From a virus, in the IMG/VR virus record IMGVR_UViG_3300005095_000109, positions 1-63,132 of that record: a stretch of DNA of 63,132 nucleotides, one strand, 5' to 3'. The notes beneath the pieces were generated by a model, which did no database searches, was not told the origin of the DNA, and saw only the letters and a list, made by a program, of their open reading frames with translations. The translations under genes were made by a program, and so were the position numbers. This document shows, piece by piece, positions 12,972 through 20,351 of this stretch. Every line of letters starts with the position of its first letter. The stretch's first letter is position 1.

Positions 12972-13389
12972 AGTCCCTATCCCAACAGTCCTGCGGATAA
13001 TAAACAAGAAAATTCCGCTTTTTAAGAAGTTTGACTTAGGGGTGCGGGCTTGCGACTTTAGATTCGGCGAAGCCTGCGCCCCACCCCCCTTCATCAAAAT
13101 GGAACTGGACGGCGAGGAGTTCAACATATGTGAACGATGCCGGGAGGTTCTAATTGAGATGAGAAACATAATAGTAACAGCAATTAGATGCGAAGTGTGT
13201 GGGTTTAAGCCGACGGAAAAAGACGCCCTATACATAGCAATGGCAAACGACTGGGACCCCGGATACATAAACGACGAAGGATGGTCATTACCAATTGAAC
13301 GCAAATCAGGCAACTTCAAATTAGTGGCTTGCTCAAGATGTTTTAGAGAAATAACTAATTTCAAAGGGTATAGAGATGCTAATAACTAA
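12964..13389 (+). CDS. Putative zinc-ribbon protein
   Basis: The open frame extends to a TTG at 12937, but ATG 12964 (MSKVPIPTVLRIINKKIPLF) overlaps the RecT stop and is preferred, giving 141 residues. Cysteine pairs suggest zinc binding: ACDFRFGEAC, ICERCRE, RCEVCGF and ACSRCFRE. Such multi-ribbon proteins often bind nucleic acid or hold a complex together. I cannot name the family. It lies between RecT and the resolvase, so a recombination accessory role is plausible. Confidence 0.75.
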   Translation: MSKVPIPTVLRIINKKIPLFKKFDLGVRACDFRFGEACAPPPFIKMELDGEEFNICERCREVLIEMRNIIVTAIRCEVCGFKPTEKDALYIAMANDWDPGYINDEGWSLPIERKSGNFKLVACSRCFREITNFKGYRDANN

Positions 13390-13672
13390 GATTAGAGAGA
13401 AATACGAAATGATACGCAAACGGACTGGATATCCCTCACATGAAAAGATAGAGGAACTTGAACAAATAATTGAGAAGATATATGAACTGTATAAGGAGGA
13501 CGGTAGAATAGAATATATTGTAATATACTTCAACTATATGCTAACAGACTTACTCAATGACATACAAAACAACAAGGCAATAACACATAAATTGCATTTT
13601 ATAAACGAAATAAAAACATTCATTAACTCATACAAAAAAACTAAATCAATACGCAATGGAAGCAAAGCTTAA
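13376..13672 (+). CDS. Small helical hypothetical protein
   Basis: This 98-residue protein starts MLITKIREKYEMIRKRTGYP and appears entirely helical with alternating charges (EKIEELEQIIEKIYELYKED), perhaps a short coiled coil. It overlaps the preceding gene by 14 bases and the RuvC-like gene by 17 bases, so it is tightly coupled in the operon. No family recognised. Confidence 0.7.
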   Translation: MLITKIREKYEMIRKRTGYPSHEKIEELEQIIEKIYELYKEDGRIEYIVIYFNYMLTDLLNDIQNNKAITHKLHFINEIKTFINSYKKTKSIRNGSKA

Positions 13673-14189
13673 ACAAAAGAGGATACCAGTCAAGATAGAC
13701 GACAGGGGCAGACGACTCATTGACACAGGAGAGTTCCTTGTGCTGGGCGTGGACCCAGGTAAGTCAGGAGCAATAGCAATCCTTGACAACAACTACAACT
13801 TAGTAGACTTTACAACCATCAGGGGCAGAATAGATAATATGATTAGCATTGTTGAGGAATACAGCGACCGAATAGCGACAGTGTTCTTTGAGAAGAACCA
13901 CGCCCGCCCAACAGACGGCGTAGCATCAGCATTCACATTCGGCATCTGGACAGGGATGAAGATGGGCGTTCTTAGAAGTATGCTACTGCCAATAACATAC
14001 TTAACACCACAGCAGTGGATGCGTATAATAGGCGTTAAACCACGAATGACAAAGAAAGCACGGAAACACGCAATTAAGGCGAAAGTAATAGAACGTGTCA
14101 ACTTAGGAGACAGGAAGGTGCCACTGCTTGCCTTTGACGCAATAGGCATCGCAACAGCTGGATTGGACATCATTTTAGAAACCAACTAA
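13656..14189 (+). CDS. RuvC-like Holliday junction resolvase
   Basis: This 177-residue protein contains LVLGVDPGKSGAIAIL (catalytic D33), TVFFEKNHARPTDGVASAFT (E79) and a C-terminal LLAFDAIGIATAG (D161), the acidic set and order of RuvC/RNase H-fold resolvases. Length is normal for the family. It would cut four-way junctions made during RecT-dependent recombination and clear branches before packaging. Start at ATG 13656 overlaps the previous gene; the following gene begins 10 bases later. Confidence 0.88.
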   Translation: MEAKLKQKRIPVKIDDRGRRLIDTGEFLVLGVDPGKSGAIAILDNNYNLVDFTTIRGRIDNMISIVEEYSDRIATVFFEKNHARPTDGVASAFTFGIWTGMKMGVLRSMLLPITYLTPQQWMRIIGVKPRMTKKARKHAIKAKVIERVNLGDRKVPLLAFDAIGIATAGLDIILETN

Positions 14190-14199
14190 ATAAAGAGCA

Positions 14200-15192
14200 A
14201 TGGTTGAAGGCGCATTGTTAATACATTCCCTGCGTATAAAGGATAAAATCTACATGACAAAAGACATGCAGCCAGAACTCGGACACAAGATAAATGCCGA
14301 ACTGGCACAAACAATGTCAAAGATAATAAGCGGGATGGCAAAGAAAGGAGACAAAATAGAACTTCTTTCAGTAACAGAATACACAATACCAGACTCAACA
14401 ATCTACTCATACTTTGCAGTAAATAAAGCACCAATCATTGAACTAATAGAGAGCGCAGGGATGAATCCGGAACACGACATGCTTAAAAGAATAGTAGCAG
14501 ACTCATTCAGCATACTGCAACAAAATAAATCCCTTAACGTCGGGATGCAAATGTTTGACGAGTATATGAAACTTGGTTCTATCATCAATAACATAGCAAC
14601 TATACTCATACCAGATTTGGTAGGTGCGATAGGCGGAATGGTTCTATTTGAAATGTCAAACAGCCTTATGGAAGAAGAACGGATTAACATAGGCGTATCA
14701 CAAGATAGCCCACTTGCCAGCACGCACGGCATCATCAGCATAATAACAAACGATGGCGAACAGCACCTGTTCTCAATAATGAAACTCGTCAAGACATACG
14801 GCGGATATGTGTTATACACAGGAACGCCTTACGAGGTAATAGCCACGGCGGCAACACTGCTTGCAATCAGGCAGGATAGAGTGTTTATATCAACTGAATT
14901 GCTGTCTAAAGATGATGACAAAGACGTAGTTCAGAAAACAACAGAAGAACTCCTAAAGGTATTTGACGACCTCAATATAGATATACGGAAATATGATAAG
15001 ATTAACATAGTAAACATAATCAAGGCAATAAAAATGACTGACCACGTAATAAAGTATGATGCAGAAAAGACAATAGATTTACTCAACGAAACTGGCGTTG
15101 AAGTGGTAGACTTGAAGATTAACGAACTGAGAGAGGCAATAGTAGAAGAAGCAAAAGAAAGAACAATGGAACTACTACTTGAAGTAGTCTAA
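14200..15192 (+). CDS. Hypothetical protein, 330 residues
   Basis: The protein starts MVEGALLIHSLRIKDKIYMT. It is mixed alpha/beta, with a hydrophobic stretch (NNIATILIPDLVGAIGGMVLF, about residues 127-147) that could be a buried helix or a membrane segment. The middle reads like a small enzyme or nucleotide-binding region (HGIISIITNDGEQHLFSIMK), and the last 80 residues are charged helices. No family motif is convincing. It follows the resolvase in the recombination operon. Confidence 0.78.
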   Translation: MVEGALLIHSLRIKDKIYMTKDMQPELGHKINAELAQTMSKIISGMAKKGDKIELLSVTEYTIPDSTIYSYFAVNKAPIIELIESAGMNPEHDMLKRIVADSFSILQQNKSLNVGMQMFDEYMKLGSIINNIATILIPDLVGAIGGMVLFEMSNSLMEEERINIGVSQDSPLASTHGIISIITNDGEQHLFSIMKLVKTYGGYVLYTGTPYEVIATAATLLAIRQDRVFISTELLSKDDDKDVVQKTTEELLKVFDDLNIDIRKYDKINIVNIIKAIKMTDHVIKYDAEKTIDLLNETGVEVVDLKINELREAIVEEAKERTMELLLEVV

Positions 15193-15202
15193 ATGCATAA
15201 CA

Positions 15203-15550
15203 ATGCATACGGTAGAAGTTGAGATTTCAAGGCACATTGAGATGATTGCAAATGGGTCAAAACTGAAATTCAAACTATTACCACTGATAACTGTCGGCTA
15301 TAACAAGTCAATAGAAGAAGACATAAAACCAGCACTCAAACGGATAGCGGAACTGATAAAAGACCCCATTGAAACAGAGCACATTTTAGTATGCGGGGAC
15401 GAGGCATACGAATATGCATATCACGTAAACGACAAGCTAATAGAGGCAATTCTGATGCTTGACAAGATGATTGCAGAACTGACAGTTACAATTGAAGACA
15501 TCATAAAAAGCACTTTGCCCGACGCAGAAGTAAAGTTGATTTTCACTTAA
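15203..15550 (+). CDS. Hypothetical protein, 115 residues
   Basis: The protein starts MHTVEVEISRHIEMIANGSK, 11 bases after the previous stop. It has strand-like ends and a helical middle (EEDIKPALKRIAELIKD). No known motif is seen. It belongs to the plus-strand operon by spacing and orientation. Confidence 0.7.
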   Translation: MHTVEVEISRHIEMIANGSKLKFKLLPLITVGYNKSIEEDIKPALKRIAELIKDPIETEHILVCGDEAYEYAYHVNDKLIEAILMLDKMIAELTVTIEDIIKSTLPDAEVKLIFT

Positions 15551-15561
15551 ATAAAGGAGCC

Positions 15562-15933
15562 ATGCGAAGAATTAACTTGCAGGAATTTATCAATCAATAC
15601 AGCCAGTTTTTGCAAAGGGAGCCAGACTCAATACTTGTTTACGCAAACGGTGCTGTTACCTTCGGCTACTATAACAACGACAAGATTTACTTCTTTGTGT
15701 TCTACCTTATAGATTATAGCACAGTTAATCTAAAAGACCTATACAGTTTGTTGGACTATACTAATGATATAACTGTATTCTGCTACGAGCCTGCAACTAA
15801 AGAAGAACTTTTAGAGAACCCAACAGAACTTCTTGAAGATAGCTATCCTATTCTGAGTGTTACCATACCTGATAATAATGAGGAACTTAAAAGGATAATT
15901 ACTGAGTGGACCCTAAAAATAAACCTGCAATGA
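15562..15933 (+). CDS. Hypothetical protein, 123 residues
   Basis: The protein starts MRRINLQEFINQYSQFLQRE and is acidic and aromatic-rich (FGYYNNDKIYFFVFYLIDYS). No family recognised. It is one of the few genes here with a recognisable purine-rich ribosome site (AAAGGAG just upstream of the ATG). Its stop overlaps the start of the next gene (ATGA). Confidence 0.7.
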   Translation: MRRINLQEFINQYSQFLQREPDSILVYANGAVTFGYYNNDKIYFFVFYLIDYSTVNLKDLYSLLDYTNDITVFCYEPATKEELLENPTELLEDSYPILSVTIPDNNEELKRIITEWTLKINLQ

Positions 15934-16142
15934 AAAACAAAAAACCAAGGGAACGACTAACAATCATTGCTATTGTATTAGCAGTAATAGTCATTTCAGT
16001 TTCTTGGATGTTTATATCTTCTATTACACTATATATAATAGGAGGGGGCGATGACCCTAAAGTAATAAAGTGGCTCTTGTTCTGGATAGGTATTGCAATT
16101 GCAACTTTTACATTAATGTTCAGGAGAATTAATATACACTAA
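15930..16142 (+). CDS. Small membrane protein with two transmembrane segments
   Basis: The frame opens at GTG 15906, but ATG 15930 overlaps the stop of the previous gene as ATGA and is preferred, giving 70 residues (MKNKKPRERLTIIAIVLAVI). After a basic N-terminus come two hydrophobic helices: about residues 11-34 (IIAIVLAVIVISVSWMFISS) and 47-61 (WLLFWIGIAIATFTL). The function could be membrane anchoring, superinfection exclusion or host takeover; nothing in the sequence decides. Confidence 0.7.
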   Translation: MKNKKPRERLTIIAIVLAVIVISVSWMFISSITLYIIGGGDDPKVIKWLLFWIGIAIATFTLMFRRINIH

Positions 16143-16157
16143 AAAATATAAGCAGCC

Positions 16158-16583
16158 ATGAACTGGTTAAGAAAACTAATCAAAAATGTCTTAAGTAACC
16201 CCCCATACAAACCTAAAGGACATTATAACTTGCCATACACGTTTGAGATAGATGAAAAGTTTAAGATTATGGGAGAACCATTTACATTTGTGGGATTTAG
16301 ATATGCAATATTCAAGGATAATGAAGGGAGAATGGCATTAGGAAGGCTATTCGTAAATGATTGGATTGGAGTAGCAAAAGCAAGAGAGGATAATGCTGGA
16401 ACATACTTTGTATGGTGGCGATATGAGTATTACACTTTCTACATCTTGTATGTGCATTGGGATGGCGAAAGATGGAGGTATATAGGATTTAACATTCCGG
16501 GTGAACATGCAAATGATAAAGAAGGAGAATGGATTGAAAGAATAAGAAATGAAGTCAAAGACTGGAAAAATAAAATCAAGTAA
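16158..16583 (+). CDS. Hypothetical aromatic-rich protein
   Basis: This 141-residue protein starts MNWLRKLIKNVLSNPPYKPK. After an amphipathic N-terminal helix comes a beta-rich domain with many Trp and Tyr (FVWWRYEYYTFYILYVHWDG), followed by a charged C-terminal helix. No family recognised. It lies 3 bases before the YopX-like gene, and the two are probably translated together. Confidence 0.7.
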   Translation: MNWLRKLIKNVLSNPPYKPKGHYNLPYTFEIDEKFKIMGEPFTFVGFRYAIFKDNEGRMALGRLFVNDWIGVAKAREDNAGTYFVWWRYEYYTFYILYVHWDGERWRYIGFNIPGEHANDKEGEWIERIRNEVKDWKNKIK

Positions 16584-16586
16584 GCC

Positions 16587-17057
16587 ATGAGAAAGATAAA
16601 ATTCAAAGTTTGGGACGACCTGTACAAGAGGTGGGTAAAAGATGATGGAACTGTTTTGATAACGCCGGGAGGAAAAATCTTCACATTTGAAGAAGTAAAT
16701 CCGGGCAGAGCAGGCAACCCATACAAAGCATTCTTCTATAAAGGTCATTATAGATTGTTACAATTCACAGGATTTTATGATGTTGACGGCAGGGAAATCT
16801 ACGAAGGAGATATAGTCAAGGCAACAGAGCTTGATTTCGGATATGACTACGGGCGAGTTATATGGTTTGAGGGACTGGCGCAGTTTTCTATTGAATGGAA
16901 CAAGTATAATGATTTTGGTTCGTTCTATGAGTTTGCATATCGTGATAAGAACGGGAAAGTAACAAGGAAAACAGAACTTAAAATAATTAGAAATATATTT
17001 GAAAACCAGGAGTTTGAGTTTGACGGTGATTATAACCCAGAGAATGGCAAAAAATGA
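16587..17057 (+). CDS. YopX-family protein
   Basis: This 156-residue protein begins MRKIKFKVWDDLYKRWVKDD. The YopX pattern is clear: an N-terminal KFKVWDD segment, LLQFTGFYDVDGREIYEGDI with the conserved G-D-I and a following hydrophobic strand, then YDYGRVIWFEG. YopX proteins are common small phage and prophage proteins of unknown biochemical role. It is the last gene of the plus-strand operon. A 41-codon frame overlapping its stop (17054-17179) looks like a remnant. Confidence 0.85.
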   Translation: MRKIKFKVWDDLYKRWVKDDGTVLITPGGKIFTFEEVNPGRAGNPYKAFFYKGHYRLLQFTGFYDVDGREIYEGDIVKATELDFGYDYGRVIWFEGLAQFSIEWNKYNDFGSFYEFAYRDKNGKVTRKTELKIIRNIFENQEFEFDGDYNPENGKK

Positions 17058-17088
17058 GCAACTGGAAAGACTTGTCTCCGTTGACAAC

Positions 17089-17562
17089 TCATTCCTTCCT
17101 AATCTTTTCTAACCACGGGACCTCAACGTTCCCACGTGTAGCCCCCACACTCTTGGCTGCTTTAGTGTTCTCTTTGTAATCCTTTGCCATCTCATTTATT
17201 ATCTTCTCAATTTTCAGACGTGCATTCAATAAATTGTCAAGTAACACAAGGGCATCCTCAATATTATCATCACTGTCAATCATCTTACTGATTACAGCCA
17301 TCTTGTTATTAACAGCATCAATAACATAATCTAACGGGTCCCAGTCCAACTTCTTATACGTCTCAATGCATTCCTCAACTAACTCGTCAATCGGGCCATC
17401 ATAACCACTTATTTGCCTCGCCAGTTGTTCCCGGGCTTCTCTGTTCAACTTAGCAAACGGGGAACGGCGGTCTGTGAAATAAATAACGAACATAATAGCG
17501 GCGTTACTTAATCTGCTAAATGGACGGATAGTTTTTAGTCCTTCAATATCAAGGAATTTCAT
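17089..17562 (-). CDS. Probable virion-module protein, 157 residues
   Basis: The protein starts MKFLDIEGLKTIRPFSRLSN. The stretch IMFVIYFTDRRSPFAKLNRE followed by a helical region (DELVEECIETYKKLDWDPLD) resembles a small protein that recurs in structural blocks of crAss-like phages; this link is from memory of the pattern and only tentative. No enzyme motif is seen. It is transcribed leftward from the gap it shares with the zincin gene and converges on the recombination operon. Confidence 0.65.
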   Translation of the reverse strand: MKFLDIEGLKTIRPFSRLSNAAIMFVIYFTDRRSPFAKLNREAREQLARQISGYDGPIDELVEECIETYKKLDWDPLDYVIDAVNNKMAVISKMIDSDDNIEDALVLLDNLLNARLKIEKIINEMAKDYKENTKAAKSVGATRGNVEVPWLEKIRKE

Positions 17563-17595
17563 AAGGCTTTTTATTTTTGAATAAATATATGCAAT

Positions 17596-19188
17596 ATGAC
17601 TAAATGGAAAGAGAAACTACTAAAAGAAACAAGCAACAAGAAAATACTAAATATCTTAGGCAATTTAGACTTATCAGAGGACAAGCAGGCGAAACTAATA
17701 CTGCTTATTAAACTATTGAAAGCAGGGGTCCCGACAGCAATCGTAACGCCAGAGGGGGAACCGCTAACAGCAGTGTTTGGGAAACTAAGAGACCTTAATA
17801 ACAAGAGATGGCTGGTCAGGGACTTGTTCAAGGGACTGTCAGAAGATGTATTGCACATAGGTGTGTTCAGAGGGCATAAACCGGGGGATCCCAGCGTGGC
17901 GGTCGCCGGATTAAAGTGGCGAAAGAAAACATTTCGCAAACCACACGAAATACTAACAGGCAAATATGCAAACGTAGGGCGCGAAAAGTTAGTAGTTATT
18001 AAGCATGAAAACGCACACGCCCTTGATAAATTCCTAAGTCCAGAAATTAAACTCGTCAATGCAGGGGATGAATCATTCCTAAAAGTCTATCACGGGGGGT
18101 TCGCAGTGCTTACAGATGGCACTGCTTATAACTTACATAGGCTTTGGACAAGATACATTACATATAGCGATTGGCTAATGATACTATCATACATAACTGA
18201 AACGCAGGATTATTATAAAGAACTCATTGATGCATACACATTCAGGTATCAGGAAGTCCTTGAAAGACTTGTTAAGTATATGCACGAAAGCGGGCTTTCC
18301 TTTTGGCAGGCAGCAAGGGGCGTTATAGCAGTATCAAAAATGGTAGGCGTTGAGAAGGTAATCGTTGAAAGAGTATTAAGGTATATTGCACGTTCATACG
18401 GCTATAATGAGTATGAGGCAACACGACTAACAGACATAATCTATGAACTGACGCCTGATGAGATAACTCATATATACGCAACGCACTTTGATGAACATAT
18501 AAGGAACCGAATCAAACATATAATAAGATTGCTGTCTTCTCTATCAATGCATACATCAGCGCTCTCTCAATTACTTGATGAAACAGACGCAGTTAGACGA
18601 AAGGCTTTTGATGCCCACATTGGCTCTGTTTATGTCATTCCCGTAGTCAATAAGGAACAAGTGAAAGAGATAGTTTTAATAACGCTATTTAGCAGAGGCA
18701 CACTCCGGGGAACAGCAATAAGATATCCAGCAAAGTATGAAGAAATTAAGAATGCGTATTTAAGAATCCTCGTAACTAATGTAAAGCCCGGAACATTCAT
18801 AGATATAGCACAGGAAGCAATAGGACATATATCAATTAAGACGAACGGTGTTGATTACAACAACCTAAACGATATGCTTGATGAGTTAGACAGTCTGATA
18901 GCAACGCCTATATATAGACAGGCAGCAAAAGATGTAACATACAAGCACAGCATAGTAAAAGATAAATCAGGATACCTTGTAATATCTGATAAACTTATAA
19001 AGAACTTAATGGCTAAGTATCACATTAACCTGCAATTAGGAGTCATCAAGCACTTAATATGCTACTTATTAGACGGATTTATATGGGAATATGAACACAG
19101 TAATATCATTGAAGGTAGAGTGATATTCTTTAACCCACCAAAAGACAAAATAAGTAACAAATTAAAATCTATCCTTGATATGCCATAG
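17596..19188 (+). CDS. Zincin-like protein with HENAH motif
   Basis: This 530-residue protein starts MTKWKEKLLKETSNKKILNI. The segment LVVIKHENAHALDKFL places an HExxH zinc-peptidase motif at residues 137-141, and the regions before it (VLHIGVFRGH) and after it (KVYHGGFAVLTDGTAYNLHR) could complete an active site. The rest is helical, without a clear signal peptide or membrane segment. The gene stands alone on the plus strand between the lysis block and the recombination operon and overlaps the 3' end of the endolysin gene by 20 bases. It could be a virion-associated peptidase, a maturation protease or a host-directed peptidase. The zinc motif is seen; the activity is inferred. Confidence 0.65.
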   Translation: MTKWKEKLLKETSNKKILNILGNLDLSEDKQAKLILLIKLLKAGVPTAIVTPEGEPLTAVFGKLRDLNNKRWLVRDLFKGLSEDVLHIGVFRGHKPGDPSVAVAGLKWRKKTFRKPHEILTGKYANVGREKLVVIKHENAHALDKFLSPEIKLVNAGDESFLKVYHGGFAVLTDGTAYNLHRLWTRYITYSDWLMILSYITETQDYYKELIDAYTFRYQEVLERLVKYMHESGLSFWQAARGVIAVSKMVGVEKVIVERVLRYIARSYGYNEYEATRLTDIIYELTPDEITHIYATHFDEHIRNRIKHIIRLLSSLSMHTSALSQLLDETDAVRRKAFDAHIGSVYVIPVVNKEQVKEIVLITLFSRGTLRGTAIRYPAKYEEIKNAYLRILVTNVKPGTFIDIAQEAIGHISIKTNGVDYNNLNDMLDELDSLIATPIYRQAAKDVTYKHSIVKDKSGYLVISDKLIKNLMAKYHINLQLGVIKHLICYLLDGFIWEYEHSNIIEGRVIFFNPPKDKISNKLKSILDMP

Positions 19189-19654
19189 CCTTGTGATAAG
19201 CATCTATCGTTCTCCTTAACCACCCTATAAGATAACGACGCTTGCTTGGCCACCTATAAGCCAATTCGGTATAGAACTTGACAATAGTTACTGCATAATG
19301 AGACATGCAAGTCTTCTTTATTGCGTTGAGAGTGATTGGGCCGATTATGCCATCTGGCTTTACCCCAACTGCTCTCTGTAAATACCTATTTGCTCTCCTA
19401 ACGCCAATATTAACTGCATTGATAAAATGATATATCCCCCACTTGGGAGGCATCTTATGGCAACGTGCTTTAATCCAAAAGTCATCAAAATATATAGCCT
19501 TGGCTTGTTCAAGGGTTAGGTTTTTGATATCTAAATCAGGATATGACATCTTGCTTATGCCATATTTAGTTTCCCCGCCTGGGTCATGCGGGTCATTAAC
19601 ATACCCGCCTTCCCATTTCATTAACAGATTAAATGCGTAATCAAATGCATTCAT
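19169..19654 (-). CDS. GH108-family endolysin (peptidoglycan hydrolase)
   Basis: This 161-residue protein has the GH108 signature near the N-terminus: KWEGGYVNDPHDPGG then ETKYGIS, with catalytic Glu about residue 15. The second half (GVRRANRYLQRAVGVKPDGI) matches the peptidoglycan-binding domain that usually follows. It has no signal peptide, so it would need a holin; a holin-like gene lies 300 bases upstream. The gene is last in the leftward late operon, and its 3' end overlaps the convergent zincin gene by 20 bases, leaving no room for a separate terminator. Confidence 0.92.
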   Translation of the reverse strand: MNAFDYAFNLLMKWEGGYVNDPHDPGGETKYGISKMSYPDLDIKNLTLEQAKAIYFDDFWIKARCHKMPPKWGIYHFINAVNIGVRRANRYLQRAVGVKPDGIIGPITLNAIKKTCMSHYAVTIVKFYTELAYRWPSKRRYLIGWLRRTIDAYHKAMAYQG

Positions 19655-19685
19655 AGTTGCTGTTTCCTGCTAAGATAAAAAACCA

Positions 19686-19928
19686 CTAATTAACCACTAC
19701 AACTTTTTGTTTACTAAAAGCAAATACTTCTAATATAACTCTACAACATTCCCCAGTAGTTGATAGTATAACTTTATCATTTGAAAAATCTATACACATA
19801 ATACAGTTATCGCAATTTATATTTGATTTATAACACTTTGAAGAGTTAAGTATAATACTACGACTTGCTTCTATAAGCCTTCCTGAAAAGATAAACTTAT
19901 CACCACACAAGCCACCTCCCCCACACAT
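19686..19928 (-). CDS. Small cysteine-rich hypothetical protein
   Basis: This 80-residue protein starts MCGGGGLCGDKFIFSGRLIE and has nine cysteines, including CDNCIMC and ECC, suggesting metal binding or disulfides. It sits between the holin-like and endolysin genes in the same orientation, so it could be a lysis accessory such as a spanin-like or regulatory protein. It lacks a clear lipoprotein signal or membrane helix. No family recognised. Confidence 0.6.
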   Translation of the reverse strand: MCGGGGLCGDKFIFSGRLIEASRSIILNSSKCYKSNINCDNCIMCIDFSNDKVILSTTGECCRVILEVFAFSKQKVVVVN

Positions 19929-19954
19929 TGCCGTAAAACTCTATCATGAATCCT

Positions 19955-20320
19955 TTATAGCACATCCTCCTCAGGTAGTTGTTCAATTATTCTTGGAACT
20001 TCTTGGTCTGCACAGGGACACGCAAGCGAAGGAACTATTAAAATCAATGCCGCAATTCCTGTTAACCCAATTATCCACCAGTCCATCTGCCCCGTCTTTG
20101 TATAGTGCAGTGTTGCAAGGGTCATGATAGCCATTGCAACAACCCGTTTGCTGGATACCTTGCTCCTGTCCCGCTCTTGTATTACAGAGGGAATTTCCTG
20201 TATTACCTTGCCTGCTCCCCTCCCAATGCCCTTCACTACTTTACCTATTGCGCCTATAACCTTAGGAGCACTTTCCACAATAGCCCCTATAACCGTTGGA
20301 GGAATTTTTTTCTGTCCCAT
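19955..20320 (-). CDS. Holin-like membrane protein
   Basis: This 121-residue protein starts MGQKKIPPTVIGAIVESAPK. Residues 10-45 form a Gly/Ile-rich amphipathic stretch (VIGAIGKVVKGIGRGAGKVI). A basic hinge follows, then two membrane segments: VVAMAIMTLATLHYT (about 60-75) and WWIIGLTGIAALILIVPSLA (about 81-100). The C-terminus is acidic. Size, membrane layout and position just upstream of the endolysin fit a holin, but a virion membrane protein is possible too. The gene has its own TATCTTTG element at 20336-20343. Confidence 0.6.
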   Translation of the reverse strand: MGQKKIPPTVIGAIVESAPKVIGAIGKVVKGIGRGAGKVIQEIPSVIQERDRSKVSSKRVVAMAIMTLATLHYTKTGQMDWWIIGLTGIAALILIVPSLACPCADQEVPRIIEQLPEEDVL

Positions 20321-20335
20321 GCTTAACTGTTTTCA

Positions 20336-20343
20336 CAAAGATA
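20336..20343 (-). promoter_or_regulatory. Bacteroidota-type -7 element before the holin-like gene
   Basis: The minus strand reads TATCTTTG, matching TAnnTTTG, 15 bases before the ATG at 20320. No good TTG box is seen about 20 bases further upstream, so confidence is moderate. Confidence 0.45.
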
Positions 20344-20351
20344 AGCAACAA

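Noticed and set aside
17054-17179. 41-codon plus-strand frame overlapping the YopX stop
   Set aside because: The ATGA overlap looks like a coupled gene, but after a few codons it is only the antisense of the 17089-17562 gene. At best a truncated remnant.
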